Below, one piece after another: positions 17,585-25,796 of a stretch of DNA of 26,321 nt. The translations under genes were made by a program, and so were the position numbers. Positions within the stretch are counted from its first letter, which is position 1. Each line of letters opens with the position of its first letter. The notes beneath the pieces were generated by a model. That model saw only the letters and a program-made list of their open reading frames with translations. It did no database searches and was not told where the DNA came from. Source of the stretch: Rickettsiaceae bacterium (GTDB lineage: Bacteria; Pseudomonadota; Alphaproteobacteria; Rickettsiales; Rickettsiaceae); assembly GCA_021741085.1 (NCBI GenBank), contig JAIOYM010000005.1, positions 1-26,321 of the forward strand. The letters are read 5' to 3'.

Positions 17585-17619
17585 TTCTTGCAACCTAAGA
17601 AAATCTTCTATTGCAAGAA
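17585..17619. repeat. Perfect 9-bp inverted repeat with nested hairpin
   Basis: TTCTTGCAA (17585-17593) and TTGCAAGAA (17611-17619) are perfect inverted copies. Inside the loop a second 4-bp stem, AAGA/TCTT (17597-17600 and 17604-17607), forms with matching 3-base bulges on each side. The outer-arm sequence TTGCAAGA recurs at 17482-17489. It lies 38 bases after the stop codon of the 246-residue gene. It could be an RNA 3' end structure or a dyad protein site. There is no clean T-run after it in either direction. Confidence 0.5.
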
Positions 17620-17657
17620 TTATTGGAAGAAAAAAGATAAGAAGCATTTAAATTTTA

Positions 17658-18398
17658 TTAAGCTGCTGTAGGTGCATCTAGATTAGAGACGCCGGTTGCT
17701 TCAACTTGTGCATCAGCTAGGTCGGCAGCATTATTTTTACAGGTTATTTGTTCCTCTGTTCGATATAAACTGTTTCCGTGCCAAAAGTCTACAAATACTT
17801 TTCTTATGTCACCATAACCTCCTTCCAAAAAATCTTTATACAGTCTGCTTATACTATTAAATAAAATTTCAAAAGTATTATTTATGTAATCTAGAGTATC
17901 AGGTGCGCTTGAAGCTTTTGTATTACATACAATTTCAGAACTATTTATTTCAGAAACGTATATTTTGCAAGGGTTTTGAGGGTTGTTTATTAGCTCTACT
18001 TCCTGGCTAGTCATTGTGCTTGTTGGGTTGAAATTACAGCTAATTCCCAAAAAAACCTCTGTTTCCTCTCTATCGCAATTAATTTCTTTAGCCCTACCCC
18101 CAACTGAACATACTTTATCACCCATTTGAAAATCACCTTCTAATGATCTGGCTTGCTGATTACTGCCGTCAGAAGTGATATCGTAGAAATATTTGTGCGT
18201 TATTTCTTTTTCAACTATTTCGCCGCCATCAAACAATTTTTTAGCTCTAGCAATTTCTAATTTACCGCTAGCTTTATTCAGTCCTTTAGTATCAGATTTT
18301 TGTTTGTAATCCCTTTCTATCGTTTGTTCTTCTATTACTGTATTTATAGTAAGTTTTTCTTTTATTTTAGTTTTGTCTAGAAGTTTATTTGCTGACAT
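17658..18398 (-). CDS. Unrecognised hydrophilic protein with six cysteines (246 aa)
   Basis: I do not recognise this protein. It is hydrophilic throughout, with no signal peptide and no TM segment. The N-terminal third is rich in Lys, Glu and Thr; the middle and C-terminal part has six Cys (residues 97, 108, 121, 144, 158 and 220) and an aromatic-rich stretch at about residues 175-213 (FEILFNSISRLYKDFLEGGY, then VFVDFWHGNSLY). The tail is Ala- and Asp-rich. It starts with ATG at 18398 with an AAGG Shine-Dalgarno sequence seven bases upstream. It is next to, and on the same strand as, the VirB6-like gene, but a terminator and three 17-bp repeats lie between them, so it probably has its own regulated promoter. 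A TATAAT at 18413-18418 may be the -10. Being beside a T4SS component makes a secretion-related role conceivable but unproven. Confidence 0.7.
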   Translation of the reverse strand: MSANKLLDKTKIKEKLTINTVIEEQTIERDYKQKSDTKGLNKASGKLEIARAKKLFDGGEIVEKEITHKYFYDITSDGSNQQARSLEGDFQMGDKVCSVGGRAKEINCDREETEVFLGISCNFNPTSTMTSQEVELINNPQNPCKIYVSEINSSEIVCNTKASSAPDTLDYINNTFEILFNSISRLYKDFLEGGYGDIRKVFVDFWHGNSLYRTEEQITCKNNAADLADAQVEATGVSNLDAPTAA

Positions 18399-18440
18399 AT
18401 TAAACCTTATTGATTATAATTAACTACTCTCACTGTTTAG

Positions 18441-18499
18441 TTACCAAATATTAATACTTTGGAAATATTAATACTTTGGAAATATTAATACCTTGGTAA
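18441..18499. repeat. Three tandem 17-bp repeats flanked by an inverted repeat
   Basis: The unit AAATATTAATACTTTGG occurs at 18446-18462 and 18463-18479, and with one change (ACCTT for ACTTT) at 18480-18496. The array is bounded by TTACCAA (18441-18447) and TTGGTAA (18493-18499), a perfect 7-bp inverted pair. It lies about 45-100 bases upstream of the 246-residue gene, just beyond a TATAAT at 18413-18418. The arrangement looks like tandem operator or iteron sites; a simple replication slippage product is the alternative. Confidence 0.85.
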
Positions 18500-18519
18500 G
18501 TGTAATTATATCAGATATT

Positions 18520-18545
18520 AAAAAAAAGTCAACTGTTGTTAACTT
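18520..18545 (-). terminator. Intrinsic terminator after the VirB6-like gene
   Basis: On the minus strand an 8-bp stem with one mismatch (18538-18545 paired with 18526-18533, loop AACA) is followed by a run of eight T (18520-18527, partly in the stem). It lies 108 bases after the VirB6-like stop codon and just before the 17-bp repeat array, so it separates the two transcripts. Confidence 0.6.
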
Positions 18546-18603
18546 ATGTAAAGTTAAAAGTTTAAAAAGTGAAAATTGAAAGCTAAAGCATCAAAGCTAT
18601 CTT

Positions 18604-18624
18604 AGTGGCAACTGCTATTTTTTT
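18604..18624 (+). terminator. Plus-strand terminator-like hairpin with T7 tail
   Basis: AGTGG CAA CTGCT, extended to a 6-bp RNA stem starting at T18603 with two G-U pairs, is followed by seven T (18618-18624) on the plus strand. No plus-strand gene precedes it, so it could stop antisense transcription into the VirB6-like gene or end a small RNA. Confidence 0.4.
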
Positions 18625-18652
18625 ATTCTAATCTATCTTAACTTAAATTATA

Positions 18653-21600
18653 TTAATCTATTTCTTCTATAGCTTTAGTAGACTTAGGAGAAAATATTTC
18701 ATCTTTTGTTTGCTTGCTAGAAGAATTAGATGCTACTGGCGTTGTCTCGGTAACAGCCCCATCTTTTGTAAAAGCTTTCGAACTAAGACTTGAAGAGTTA
18801 GTTGTAGGCGCAGCTATAACACCAGTATTATTTACATCAGAAGAATCACCAACTGTATCTTTGGTATCATCAGATTCAGCGATATCAGCTAATGTCTTAG
18901 TTCGTTTTATACCCAAATCAGCCAAGATTCTGTCGTTTATATCACGTAAAACTTTGGCAGAAGAACCACCTAAAGAAGCTTCAAGTCTTAAAGCAAATTC
19001 ATCTGCATGTTCATGGGTAAATTTATTATCACTTAAATATCTACCAAAGGTAGTAGCGTAAGTATTTTTAAATTTTTCTGCCTTAGCAGCACTAGCTTCG
19101 TCGTTCGAATCACTTTCAGCCTTATCAATATTAGCAATATATCTACTAAATTCTATATAGGAAAATTGTACATTTTTTTCACCCTCCCTACCTTTTTCTA
19201 AAAGCTCCCCCTGATTCTTAAATAAATTGATCCCTTTGTCTGCGTGAAATTTTTCTATTGTAGCTCTTATAGAGTCACTTGTGGCCGCCTTACTTTTACC
19301 AAAATCAATTTGTGTAACTTTAACCCCCAAAAATGTAAACTGCACTGAACCTTTTGATGATTCAGGCGCTGTATTAGCAGTATTTGCTCTAAAATTATTG
19401 TCTACTTGGGCGTTAGGAGTAACTAGATCTGTAGATGAACTTGTTACCTTACTTTGATCAAAATCAAATTTTGCAACCGTAGTTCCAAGAAATTTAAGCT
19501 GCAAACTACCTTTTAGCGGCTTAGGAGGAGTTGTAGCAGCAGAACTATTAGAACTAGAACTATTAGGGCCATATTTAGCAACACCAAGATTAGCCGTTTC
19601 ATTAGGATCAAAACCTATAGCTTTAAGTTCATTTGAAAAACTGCTTGTTGACTTTGAAGAACCTAGCATATTCATTCCACCCATATTGCCTTTACCCAAA
19701 GAACCGGTCTTTCCTGCCAAAGAAGCTAATGTCGAAGTTAATTTAGTTAAAGTGCTATAATTATTTTGTATACTACTTACAAGACCACCTATACTTATGC
19801 TCATAGCTAGCCCTGCACTGAATTCTGCGAGTTGCCCACTTAGTTGATATATTAAATATATAGTGAAAATTGCTACAATCATATTTAATAAAATATTCTT
19901 AATAGCATCAAAAATTACTATCGGAAAAGTACCAGTAAAGATGGCTCCTAGTGTTTTGGTAAGAGTTGTTAATGCAAAAGACAACGGATTTTGCAGCATA
20001 TATCCAAGGCTATCTACACATGTATTGTAATCTTGAGTAGTATAGTCTTTTTTATCATCATCTAATGAAAATGCTAAAGCTTTTTTATAATAAGTACCAG
20101 TTGCATAACTAGAAGTAAATTTACAAGTTCCGTAAAGCCCCCGATCAAAAACAGCAAAAGCAACAGTTACGAAAGCTACTACTATCATGGGTTGTATGCC
20201 AAACGATATGAATAAACGCAACCAATTAGTAAAATAAGAATAAGAAAACCTAAATAATGCCAATGGAATAAATATGGGGCTTAATATTCCCAAAATCGTC
20301 ATCATTATCATAGAAACAACAAAAAATTGTAGAACATATGCAGCCATTGAAATTACAAGAATAGGATACATTAAAGCTATAATTATAAGTTGAGTCATAC
20401 CACTATAAAAGCCTGCAGCTATCAAGTAAATATATGGAGGCACTGGAAAACTTATGTTAGCAAATTGCTTCCAGTCTTTCTGTGTTGAAAAATTATCTGC
20501 ATAAAATTCTGAGATCATGTCGAAGCCTATATAATGCCCTATTTTACAGTCTAATGAATCCCATAACTGTAAATATTCATATCCTTTAGCGTAAGTCATA
20601 TCACTAAAATCACAAAGACCAGAACTAGTACTATTGCTAATCCATCCGGCAATTTCACTCGGAACAGTTAATAGTAAAGGAAAAATCAAGCTAGTCATTC
20701 CGTCAACCCTGACTCCATTAACAAGACCACCTATACCCAAAGTAAAATAAGTTACTAAGACTATTTTTATTAGGGCAATTATCATTTCTTTCTGATTAAA
20801 ATTTTTACCCAACATCAAACTAATACCAAAAAATGCTATATATAAAATCAAAAATCCTTGAATAAAACCGCGCATATTATCTTGAAATTGATAAATGACG
20901 CTGTTAACCTTTAAACTCGAAGTTGACATAACACTTGCTACATCGCTTATGGTGCAAGCAGATTCGTTTACTAACATCTTTACCAACATAGAGTTAACGC
21001 AACTCACGACAATAGATGTAATTTTACTAAGGGCAAAAGAATTACTCTTCACAGCTTCAAAACAACCAACAGCATTAGAGCACTGCATTAAAGCTATGGA
21101 TTTCTTTTCATTAGCTCCTAAAGTATAACTGCTACTGTTGGTAGAAGTCTCAGAGGAGGGAGAAGAATATGCTATATTTTGATATATAGATTCTGGCATT
21201 GGTTCAAACATATATTTACAACCAACAGTCATCCATCCGGTAAAAGAAATTGTAGACACACATATTGCATCCTGCCTTCTAACAACTTTCCATGGTAAAA
21301 CTACTGGGTAAGGGTCTACACCCTCTAATCCAACATCTAAAAAGACACCTTCATCACCTACCGCTTTATCTTTATAGATTACATGAAAATTTTTAGGATT
21401 AATAAAAGTTAAAAAACTTTGACTAACTTTACTAAAGTTGCCAGTAATAAATCCCTTTGCTAGATTGTAAATACCTTCCGCGAATCCTTCTATTCGTTCT
21501 GCGAAAAGTTTGACATTACTGCATATGCCAAAAGTAATTTTTGGATCATAGGGATCAGCTCTATTGATAAAATCACAATTTCCTGGAAGGATTGTATCGT

Positions 21601-22015
21601 CATCTATATGCAATCTACGTAAAAACACCTGATAAAAATAAGGTGAAAAAATACTAGAAATATATTGTGTAAATAACGGACTTGGTAAACAAGTATTTGT
21701 ATATTCGTACCGCAAAGTAATATTAACAAACGCCGATGTTTCACAAGTTAAATCAATTATACCTTGTAAAATTTCATTAAGAGGGCTTGGCGCATTGTTA
21801 ATCAAATCAGTTATACTACCAAGACCCCCTGTACTTGGTGAGGTAGTCAGATCTACCGTAGAAGTTGTAGTTGTGCCATCAGAATCTGTACTACTAATTG
21901 TAGTATTGCTACTTGTATTTGTAGTGTCGCTACTTGTACTACCTGAAGCAATAATAATGTTATTAAAATAGCTTAAGACTAAAGATAATAAAAATAGTTT
22001 GTAAGTTTTTAGCAT
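18653..22015 (-). CDS. Oversized TrbL/VirB6-like type IV secretion membrane protein (1120 aa)
   Basis: VirB6 is the polytopic inner-membrane channel component of type IV secretion systems; Rickettsiales encode several enlarged versions. Here an N-terminal signal-like segment (residues 1-23) is followed by a Ser/Thr-rich low-complexity stretch to about residue 64. Next is a hydrophilic, Cys-containing periplasmic-type region to about residue 375. The TrbL/VirB6 core at about residues 378-742 has at least six membrane segments (including the TQLIIIALMYPILVISMAAY and SPIFIPLALFRFSYSYFTNW stretches). A hydrophilic tail of about 380 residues follows. The tail holds an internal duplication: KGSLQLKFLGTTVAKFDF near residue 834 and KGSVQFTFLGVKVTQIDF near residue 884. 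In Rickettsia, virB6 genes sit behind virB3-virB4; no other T4SS gene is visible here. No strong Shine-Dalgarno sequence precedes the ATG at 22015. Confidence 0.9.
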   Translation of the reverse strand: MLKTYKLFLLSLVLSYFNNIIIASGSTSSDTTNTSSNTTISSTDSDGTTTTSTVDLTTSPSTGGLGSITDLINNAPSPLNEILQGIIDLTCETSAFVNITLRYEYTNTCLPSPLFTQYISSIFSPYFYQVFLRRLHIDDDTILPGNCDFINRADPYDPKITFGICSNVKLFAERIEGFAEGIYNLAKGFITGNFSKVSQSFLTFINPKNFHVIYKDKAVGDEGVFLDVGLEGVDPYPVVLPWKVVRRQDAICVSTISFTGWMTVGCKYMFEPMPESIYQNIAYSSPSSETSTNSSSYTLGANEKKSIALMQCSNAVGCFEAVKSNSFALSKITSIVVSCVNSMLVKMLVNESACTISDVASVMSTSSLKVNSVIYQFQDNMRGFIQGFLILYIAFFGISLMLGKNFNQKEMIIALIKIVLVTYFTLGIGGLVNGVRVDGMTSLIFPLLLTVPSEIAGWISNSTSSGLCDFSDMTYAKGYEYLQLWDSLDCKIGHYIGFDMISEFYADNFSTQKDWKQFANISFPVPPYIYLIAAGFYSGMTQLIIIALMYPILVISMAAYVLQFFVVSMIMMTILGILSPIFIPLALFRFSYSYFTNWLRLFISFGIQPMIVVAFVTVAFAVFDRGLYGTCKFTSSYATGTYYKKALAFSLDDDKKDYTTQDYNTCVDSLGYMLQNPLSFALTTLTKTLGAIFTGTFPIVIFDAIKNILLNMIVAIFTIYLIYQLSGQLAEFSAGLAMSISIGGLVSSIQNNYSTLTKLTSTLASLAGKTGSLGKGNMGGMNMLGSSKSTSSFSNELKAIGFDPNETANLGVAKYGPNSSSSNSSAATTPPKPLKGSLQLKFLGTTVAKFDFDQSKVTSSSTDLVTPNAQVDNNFRANTANTAPESSKGSVQFTFLGVKVTQIDFGKSKAATSDSIRATIEKFHADKGINLFKNQGELLEKGREGEKNVQFSYIEFSRYIANIDKAESDSNDEASAAKAEKFKNTYATTFGRYLSDNKFTHEHADEFALRLEASLGGSSAKVLRDINDRILADLGIKRTKTLADIAESDDTKDTVGDSSDVNNTGVIAAPTTNSSSLSSKAFTKDGAVTETTPVASNSSSKQTKDEIFSPKSTKAIEEID

Positions 22016-22151
22016 TTAATAAGCTGCGGTTTTATGACTACGTTACTTTTAAAGAGTTGTTATTACTATATAATATACAACTTTAGATTTAAAAACTACT
22101 ACTCAGTATGTTTTCTGAATAATTTAAGGTTTAAATTATTGCTGTAATTCT

Positions 22152-22171
22152 AATGTAAGTGAATTTACATT
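22152..22171. promoter_or_regulatory. 20-bp perfect dyad in the divergent intergenic region
   Basis: AATGTAA (22152-22158) and TTACATT (22165-22171) are perfect inverted copies with a six-base spacer. The dyad lies in the 270-base region between the divergently transcribed VirB6-like gene and mrcA, about 60 bases upstream of the mrcA -10. The size and symmetry fit an operator for a dimeric regulator, but no regulator is known. Nothing else gene-like is seen in 22016-22285. Confidence 0.4.
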
Positions 22172-22231
22172 TTCTAACAAAAATACTTTGATAAATTCTT
22201 CTGTTCGATAAAATTATTTTCGATGAATTTG

Positions 22232-22240
22232 TGCTATAAT
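22232..22240 (+). promoter_or_regulatory. Extended -10 promoter for mrcA
   Basis: TGCTATAAT is a perfect extended -10 element (TGn plus TATAAT at 22235-22240). No good -35 box is visible at the usual distance, as is common for extended -10 promoters. RNA would start at about 22247, giving a leader of about 39 bases before the ATG at 22286. Confidence 0.65.
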
Positions 22241-22285
22241 TCTGTAAAAAAGATTTTCTAATAAATAGCTAAATAAAATTTACAA

Positions 22286-24616
22286 ATGCTTCGTATCTTA
22301 ATTAAAATTATATTTTCTATATCGTTAGCTTGTGCTGCAGGTTTATTTGGAATTTTTTACTATTATTCTCAAGAATTACCAGATTATTCGCAATTAGCTA
22401 ATTATTCTCCTCCAGCAGTAAGTAGATTTTATAGCTCTGACGGCACACTGCTAGAAAAATACGCTTATGAACATAGACTTTTTACACCCATCTCGGCGAT
22501 ACCTAATGTTTTAATAGAGGCTTTCATAGCTACAGAGGATAAAAATTTTTACGAGCATTCCGGCATTGATTTTTTGAGTCTCACAAAAGCTATGCTAGAA
22601 AATATAATAAATTTGACGCAAAATAAACGCATCCGTGGTGGATCAACAATAACCCAACAAGTGGTTAAAAATTTTCTATTAACATCCGAACGTGCTTTTA
22701 GTAGAAAAATAAAGGAAGCCATTCTTTCTTATAAAATTTCCCAAGTGTTTTCTAAAGAAAAAATACTTGAATTATACCTAAACCAAATTTATTTAGGCTA
22801 CAGATCTTATGGAGTGTCCGCCGCAGCCTTAGCCTATTTTAACAAGTCTATAGAAGAATTGACTCTATCAGAATGCGCCTTTTTAGCCGGTCTTCCCAAA
22901 GCTCCGGAAACATACGATCCCCAAAAAAATTATGCTAAAGCCAAAATACGTAAGGACTATGTGCTAAAAAGAATGTCAGATGAGGGGTATATATCAAAAG
23001 AGTTGGCAGACAGAGCTGTAGCTGAAGAGATAAAATTGAATAAAGCAACAAGTGCTAATATGTTTTTTGCAGATTATTACGCTGAATATGTACGCTCGGA
23101 AATAATAAACAAATATGGCGCTGATGAATTATATAAAGGTGGACTTACAGTCATAACTTCTTTAAACAAGGAATATCAAACATTAGCTGATCAAGCTTTG
23201 CGAAATGGACTAAGGAAAACTGATCGCAATAATGGCTACCGTGGGCCTATTGCAAAAATTACAACAACAGATTGGCAAAAGGATATTAAGCTATTAGCAA
23301 AACCAGCTGGCATACTGGAGTATGAGATTGCGGTAGTATTGTCTAATAAAACTACACCTAAACAATCTGGGCCGCTTATAGGTCTAAAAGATGGCACTAA
23401 AAGTAGTTTGATATTATCCGAATGTAAATGGGCTTTAAACTCTACAAATAAGGACATATCCCAGATTTTAAAAGTTGGAGATGTAATAGTTGTAGAGAAA
23501 CAAAATGATGGTTACGCTTTGCGCCAAATACCCGTAGTAAACGGAGCTGTTGTGGTTATGAATCCTAATACGGGTCAAGTTTTAGCCCTATCTGGAGGAT
23601 ATGATTTTTCAGTTAGTAAATTTGATAGAGCCACTCAAGCCCTTCGTCAGCCTGGTTCTGCTATCAAGCCCTTTGTTTATTTAGCAGCATTGGAACAAGG
23701 CATAGAGCCAAATGTTTTATTTAGAGATGAGCCTATTGAGTTAGATCAAGGACCAGGTCTACCAAAATGGACACCAAAAAACTATGAAGAAAATTATCTT
23801 GGAGATATTACAATGAGAGCTGGATTAGAAAAATCTAGAAATTTGGTTACATTAAGAATAGCTCAAACTATTGGCATCAACAAAATTATTGAAGTATTCA
23901 AACGTTTTGGTATTAACTCCAATCCACCCAAATTTTATTCCTCTGTTCTTGGTGCTATAGAAACTACTCCCCTAAAATTAGTTAACGCATACGCGCAAAT
24001 AGTAAATGGCGGCAATAAAATTTCCCCTCAATTTATAGAATTAGTTCATAACAAAAACGGTAAGAGATTATATACTAGAACTAAAGATATCTGTGAAGAT
24101 TGTAAATCTAATTTAGATCATTCCTTTCCACCTACAGTTAAAACTACAGATAAAATAAAATTAATGGATGACGATAGCAATTATCAAATTATTTCTTTAT
24201 TACTTGGAGCGGTAGAACGCGGAAGAGCTATGACTGCAAAAACTTTAGGCAAATATATAGGCGGTAAAACTGGAACTACTAATTATAGTAAAGATCTGTG
24301 GTTTGTAGGATTTAAAAAAGATCTTGTAGTTGGTGTATATGTGGGTTACGATACTCCAAAGACCCTGGGTAAAAAAATTAGCGGCTCACAGATAGCATTA
24401 CCAATATTCATAGACTTTATGAGTAAAGTTGTAACAAAATCTCCCCCTATAGAATTTATTCCACCTAACTCTATAAGATTAGTTAATGTGGACCCAGATA
24501 CTGGAGAAATATTAGAATCCGGAGGCATAATTGAAGCATTGAAAATTAATGATTTTAATGAAATAAACAACAATAGTAAAATTGATGATATTTTTAGCTT
24601 AACGAATAATCGCTAA
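22286..24616 (+). CDS. mrcA: Bifunctional class A penicillin-binding protein (PBP1A type)
   Basis: This protein polymerises glycan strands and crosslinks peptides of peptidoglycan in the periplasm while anchored in the inner membrane. Residues 1-28 hold the basic start and one TM segment. The glycosyltransferase family 51 domain is complete: catalytic Glu84 in EDKNFYEHSGID (84-95), RGGSTITQQ (117-125), KIKEAI (141-146) and ILELYLNQIYLG with the second Glu. The transpeptidase domain has all three motifs: Ser458-x-x-Lys461 (SAIK), Ser517-Arg-Asn519 and Lys661-Thr-Gly663. Between them lies an insert (about residues 315-420) of the PBP1A OB/ODD type. The length of 776 residues is typical. Both activities should therefore be intact. 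Among Rickettsiales, class A PBPs are kept by Rickettsia and relatives and lost in Orientia and Anaplasmataceae. Confidence 0.97.
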   Translation: MLRILIKIIFSISLACAAGLFGIFYYYSQELPDYSQLANYSPPAVSRFYSSDGTLLEKYAYEHRLFTPISAIPNVLIEAFIATEDKNFYEHSGIDFLSLTKAMLENIINLTQNKRIRGGSTITQQVVKNFLLTSERAFSRKIKEAILSYKISQVFSKEKILELYLNQIYLGYRSYGVSAAALAYFNKSIEELTLSECAFLAGLPKAPETYDPQKNYAKAKIRKDYVLKRMSDEGYISKELADRAVAEEIKLNKATSANMFFADYYAEYVRSEIINKYGADELYKGGLTVITSLNKEYQTLADQALRNGLRKTDRNNGYRGPIAKITTTDWQKDIKLLAKPAGILEYEIAVVLSNKTTPKQSGPLIGLKDGTKSSLILSECKWALNSTNKDISQILKVGDVIVVEKQNDGYALRQIPVVNGAVVVMNPNTGQVLALSGGYDFSVSKFDRATQALRQPGSAIKPFVYLAALEQGIEPNVLFRDEPIELDQGPGLPKWTPKNYEENYLGDITMRAGLEKSRNLVTLRIAQTIGINKIIEVFKRFGINSNPPKFYSSVLGAIETTPLKLVNAYAQIVNGGNKISPQFIELVHNKNGKRLYTRTKDICEDCKSNLDHSFPPTVKTTDKIKLMDDDSNYQIISLLLGAVERGRAMTAKTLGKYIGGKTGTTNYSKDLWFVGFKKDLVVGVYVGYDTPKTLGKKISGSQIALPIFIDFMSKVVTKSPPIEFIPPNSIRLVNVDPDTGEILESGGIIEALKINDFNEINNNSKIDDIFSLTNNR

Positions 24617-24636
24617 ATATTAGCTTGGTTTGTTTT
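24612..24636 (+). terminator. Weak terminator-like hairpin at the end of mrcA
   Basis: GCTAA-ATA-TTAGC forms a 5-bp stem that overlaps the mrcA stop codon and is followed by a T-rich stretch (TTGGTTTGTTTT). The stem is short, so some read-through into the PerM gene is likely. Confidence 0.25.
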
Positions 24637-24705
24637 ATTTCTATCCAAAAAATTTGTTGAGTAATTACTACAAAAGTATTTTAAGAACAGGAAAGGATTA
24701 GCATT

Positions 24706-25758
24706 ATGCAAAATTTAAGTAAGTTTATTCCCGGTATAATTATCGCTTTTTTAATTTATACCCTATTAGATTATCTTACATTTACAACCAGTTTAATTTG
24801 CATCTCTGCCACTTTTGCTTACATAAACAACCCTTTAGTTAAATATCTTCGTAATAAATTTGGTTTTAACTTAAATACAGCAACTGCTATTGCTATATTC
24901 TTAAATGTTGTAATATTTGCAATATTTGCAAGAATGCTTATACCCATTATCTACAATGAATTAATTGAATTATCAAAAAAATTTCCCGACTATATAGTAT
25001 ATTTACAAAAGAATCTAACTTTTTTTACCAGTGAAATATCTAGTTACGGTGTCGATAATGTAATAAAAAATTTTAATGAATATCTACTAAGATCTATAGA
25101 TCAACTTCTGCATTCATCTATTACTATTGCTAATGGTATCTGGAATTACACATTATTTACTCTACAAATTGCAGTAGCAATTTTTGTAGTACCTGTATTA
25201 GCTTATTGTTTTATTATAAATTGGGAGCATATTAAAACTATATTGCTAAGTTTAATCTCAAAACCATGGAAAGAATATCTAAAACCAATTATAAGCGAAA
25301 TAGATGACTGTTTAGCTGGCTACCTTAAAGGGCAAATGATTTTGATATTTTGGATGAGCGTATCTTATAGCTTAGGACTTTGGCTAATAAATATTGAATT
25401 TCACTTCTTGCTAGGCATGATCTCTGGAATATGTATATTATTACCAATAATAGGAGCAGTTTTTAGTATAGCATTAACTTTATTAATCAGTGTAATTCAA
25501 TATGGTTTTACTATAAAATTACTATATATTGCGATCTTATATATTGTAGGACACAGTATTGAAACTTATTACCTTGCCCCTAAAGTTTTAGGAAATCACC
25601 TAGGCGTAAGTCCTATTATAGTATTATTGGCAATTTTAGCTGCAGCTGAATTAGATAATGCACTACTTATATTCCTGGCTATGCCTTTATTAGGTATTAC
25701 TAAGATTCTATTGAAATATTTTTTACAATATTACAAAAAAATATACAACATAGAGTAG
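24706..25758 (+). CDS. AI-2E/PerM-family membrane transporter
   Basis: The 350-residue protein has about eight membrane segments in the family arrangement: two at the N-terminus, an amphipathic soluble stretch (about residues 85-145), then one, then a cluster of four or five. The family-typical region near residues 195-215 (EIDDCLAGYLKGQMILIFWM) and the later LLPIIGAVFSIALTLLIS and LAPKVLGNHLGVSPIIVLLA segments identify it. Members export diverse small molecules or ions (autoinducer-2 in TqsA, sodium or protons in others), so the substrate is unknown. A good AGGAAAGGA Shine-Dalgarno sequence lies before the ATG at 24706. It is 89 bases downstream of mrcA on the same strand. The 86 bases after it hold the inverted repeat before the holin-like gene. 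Confidence 0.92.
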   Translation: MQNLSKFIPGIIIAFLIYTLLDYLTFTTSLICISATFAYINNPLVKYLRNKFGFNLNTATAIAIFLNVVIFAIFARMLIPIIYNELIELSKKFPDYIVYLQKNLTFFTSEISSYGVDNVIKNFNEYLLRSIDQLLHSSITIANGIWNYTLFTLQIAVAIFVVPVLAYCFIINWEHIKTILLSLISKPWKEYLKPIISEIDDCLAGYLKGQMILIFWMSVSYSLGLWLINIEFHFLLGMISGICILLPIIGAVFSIALTLLISVIQYGFTIKLLYIAILYIVGHSIETYYLAPKVLGNHLGVSPIIVLLAILAAAELDNALLIFLAMPLLGITKILLKYFLQYYKKIYNIE

Positions 25759-25796
25759 TCCAAAATTTTTTGGTAATATATCTTAGTGGAGCAGTT

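Noticed and set aside
17462..17647. Minus-strand frame of 61 codons between nuoG and the 246-residue gene
   Set aside because: It has no Shine-Dalgarno sequence, runs through the nested hairpin and the weak terminator, and its composition (Leu, Phe, Ile rich) is what translated AT-rich spacer gives.
21840..21950. Repetitive GTA/GTT-rich stretch at the 5' part of the VirB6-like gene
   Set aside because: It is the coding sequence of the Ser/Thr-rich low-complexity segment, not a separate DNA repeat or CRISPR array.
25760..25773. CCAAAA/TTTTGG hairpin after the PerM stop codon
   Set aside because: The loop would be only two bases, and no T-run follows on the plus strand; too weak to call a terminator.
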